From assembly GCA_964625745.1 (NCBI GenBank), contig CAZVCJ010000215.1:1-6237 (forward strand): a stretch of 6,237 nt of DNA, read 5' to 3'. The DNA comes from CAZVCJ01 sp964625745 (GTDB taxonomy: Bacteria > Chloroflexota > Anaerolineae > VGOG01). Within the stretch, counting starts at the first letter, position 1. Each line of letters opens with the position of its first letter. Below are positions 5,753 to 6,237 of the stretch, one piece after another. The translations under genes and the position numbers were made by a program. A model generated the notes under the pieces. That model did no database searches. It saw only the letters and a list, made by a program, of their open reading frames with translations, and was not told where the DNA came from.

Positions 5753-6237
5753 CTACTCACCGATTATCGCTTGTATTGTCTCTACCACGTCCTCGGACAG
5801 CGGCTCTGCACGATGGCTCTCGATGATCTGGCGCACCTTTTGGTTGGCCCGTTGCTGCAGTGTGGTTTCCCCCTCAGCAGCCCAGCGGTGATAGGCGCAC
5901 CGGTCGGACACGGTTGGAAGCCAGTCCTCGCGGACGTGGCGCAGGGTGTGCTTCGCCTCCACGAAGTGACCGTCCGGGCCGACCTCGTGGATCAGGTCCA
6001 GGGCCAGGGTCTCCTCGCTGATCTCCAGCTTGCGCAGGTAACGCCTGAGCCAGCCGATGATCTCGTCGCAAAAGACCACCAGCTCTAGCGAGCCGGTCAT
6101 GGCGCAGTCCAGGTAGCCGACGTCGTGGATCAGGTTGGCCCCGCCGACGGCATTGGCGAACAGGGTCAAGGCCGCTTCAGCGGCGGCCTGGGCGTCGAAC
6201 ACCTTGGCGTCGCTGCAGCCCGCCGTGCCAAAGATGG
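5753..6237 (-). CDS. MttB-family corrinoid-dependent methyltransferase, C-terminal part (cut by window edge)
   Basis: The visible 160 residues are the C-terminal third of a second MttB homologue; the start lies beyond the right edge. The frame continues openly to the edge through IFGTAGCSDAK, the counterpart of FMGTAGASEAK in the full-length homologue at 1054-2520, so the GTG at 6202 is an internal valine codon and not a start. Further shared blocks are HDVGYLDCA, TGSLE, CDEII, EETLALDLI, EVGPDGHF and KHTLRH. By eye 39 of 67 residues of the core match the other copy, so they are divergent paralogues with probably different substrates. No TAG interrupts the visible part, including the neighbourhood where pyrrolysine would fall. 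It is the most upstream gene seen; 129 nt of repeats separate it from the racemase. Its missing upstream neighbours could include the corrinoid protein. Confidence 0.9.
   Translation of the reverse strand, partial: IFGTAGCSDAKVFDAQAAAEAALTLFANAVGGANLIHDVGYLDCAMTGSLELVVFCDEIIGWLRRYLRKLEISEETLALDLIHEVGPDGHFVEAKHTLRHVREDWLPTVSDRCAYHRWAAEGETTLQQRANQKVRQIIESHRAEPLSEDVVETIQAIIGE

Noticed and set aside
5731..5759. Apparent plus-strand promoter: TTGACA, 17 nt, TACTCA
   Set aside because: The TTGACA is part of the heptamer array and the -10 match is weak. It points away from every gene, with nothing on the plus strand to transcribe.
6200..6202. GTG as start of a short 149-residue methyltransferase
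   Set aside because: The frame continues upstream to the window edge with family-conserved residues (GTAGCSDAK), so this is an internal valine of a truncated gene.

Overview
The window holds one leftward (minus-strand) gene cluster in GC-rich DNA (about 60-65% by eye). In transcription order (right to left) it contains: the C-terminal part of a first MttB-family corrinoid methyltransferase (cut by the right edge), a two-cysteine Asp/Glu-type racemase, a 3-methylaspartate-ammonia-lyase-like enzyme, an O6-alkylguanine-DNA alkyltransferase (Ogt/MGMT), a second full-length MttB-family methyltransferase, and a zinc medium-chain alcohol dehydrogenase. No rRNA, tRNA, CRISPR array or transposase is visible.

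The four left-hand genes (lyase, ogt, mttB homologue, adh; 29-4498) look like one operon. Two junctions are 4-nt ATGA stop/start overlaps (at 3083-3086 and 1054-1057), and the third gap is only 8 nt. The racemase stands 339 nt upstream of the lyase, behind a GC hairpin and a 125-bp MITE-like inverted-repeat element. The racemase and the upstream mttB homologue are separated by 129 nt, most of it an unusual array of heptamers that flips orientation at its midpoint. The start of another copy of the same heptamer family lies at 1-16, just after the last gene, so related repeats bracket the cluster.

Functional reading (inference). MttB-family proteins without pyrrolysine demethylate quaternary amines such as glycine betaine, carnitine or proline betaine, passing the methyl group to a corrinoid protein. 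Linked to an amino-acid racemase, a C-N lyase of the methylaspartase fold and an NAD-type alcohol dehydrogenase, they suggest a route that takes apart an N-methylated amino acid or betaine. Aligned from memory with clostridial methylaspartase, the lyase keeps the catalytic base and metal ligands but differs at three substrate-pocket positions, including the amine-pocket Gln73 (Glu here). It may therefore act on a different amine or acid than 3-methylaspartate. No corrinoid protein, corrinoid:tetrahydrofolate methyltransferase, RamA-type activator or glutamate mutase is in view.

Organism: an anaerobic or metabolically versatile environmental bacterium. The intergenic repeat style (CCCTCTCCCT inverted repeats, a motif like CCTGAGTGGAGCGAAGG, and CGTGAAA/TTTCACG heptamers) and the gene content would fit Anaerolineae/Chloroflexota, but this is a low-confidence guess and other phyla with MttB expansions remain possible.
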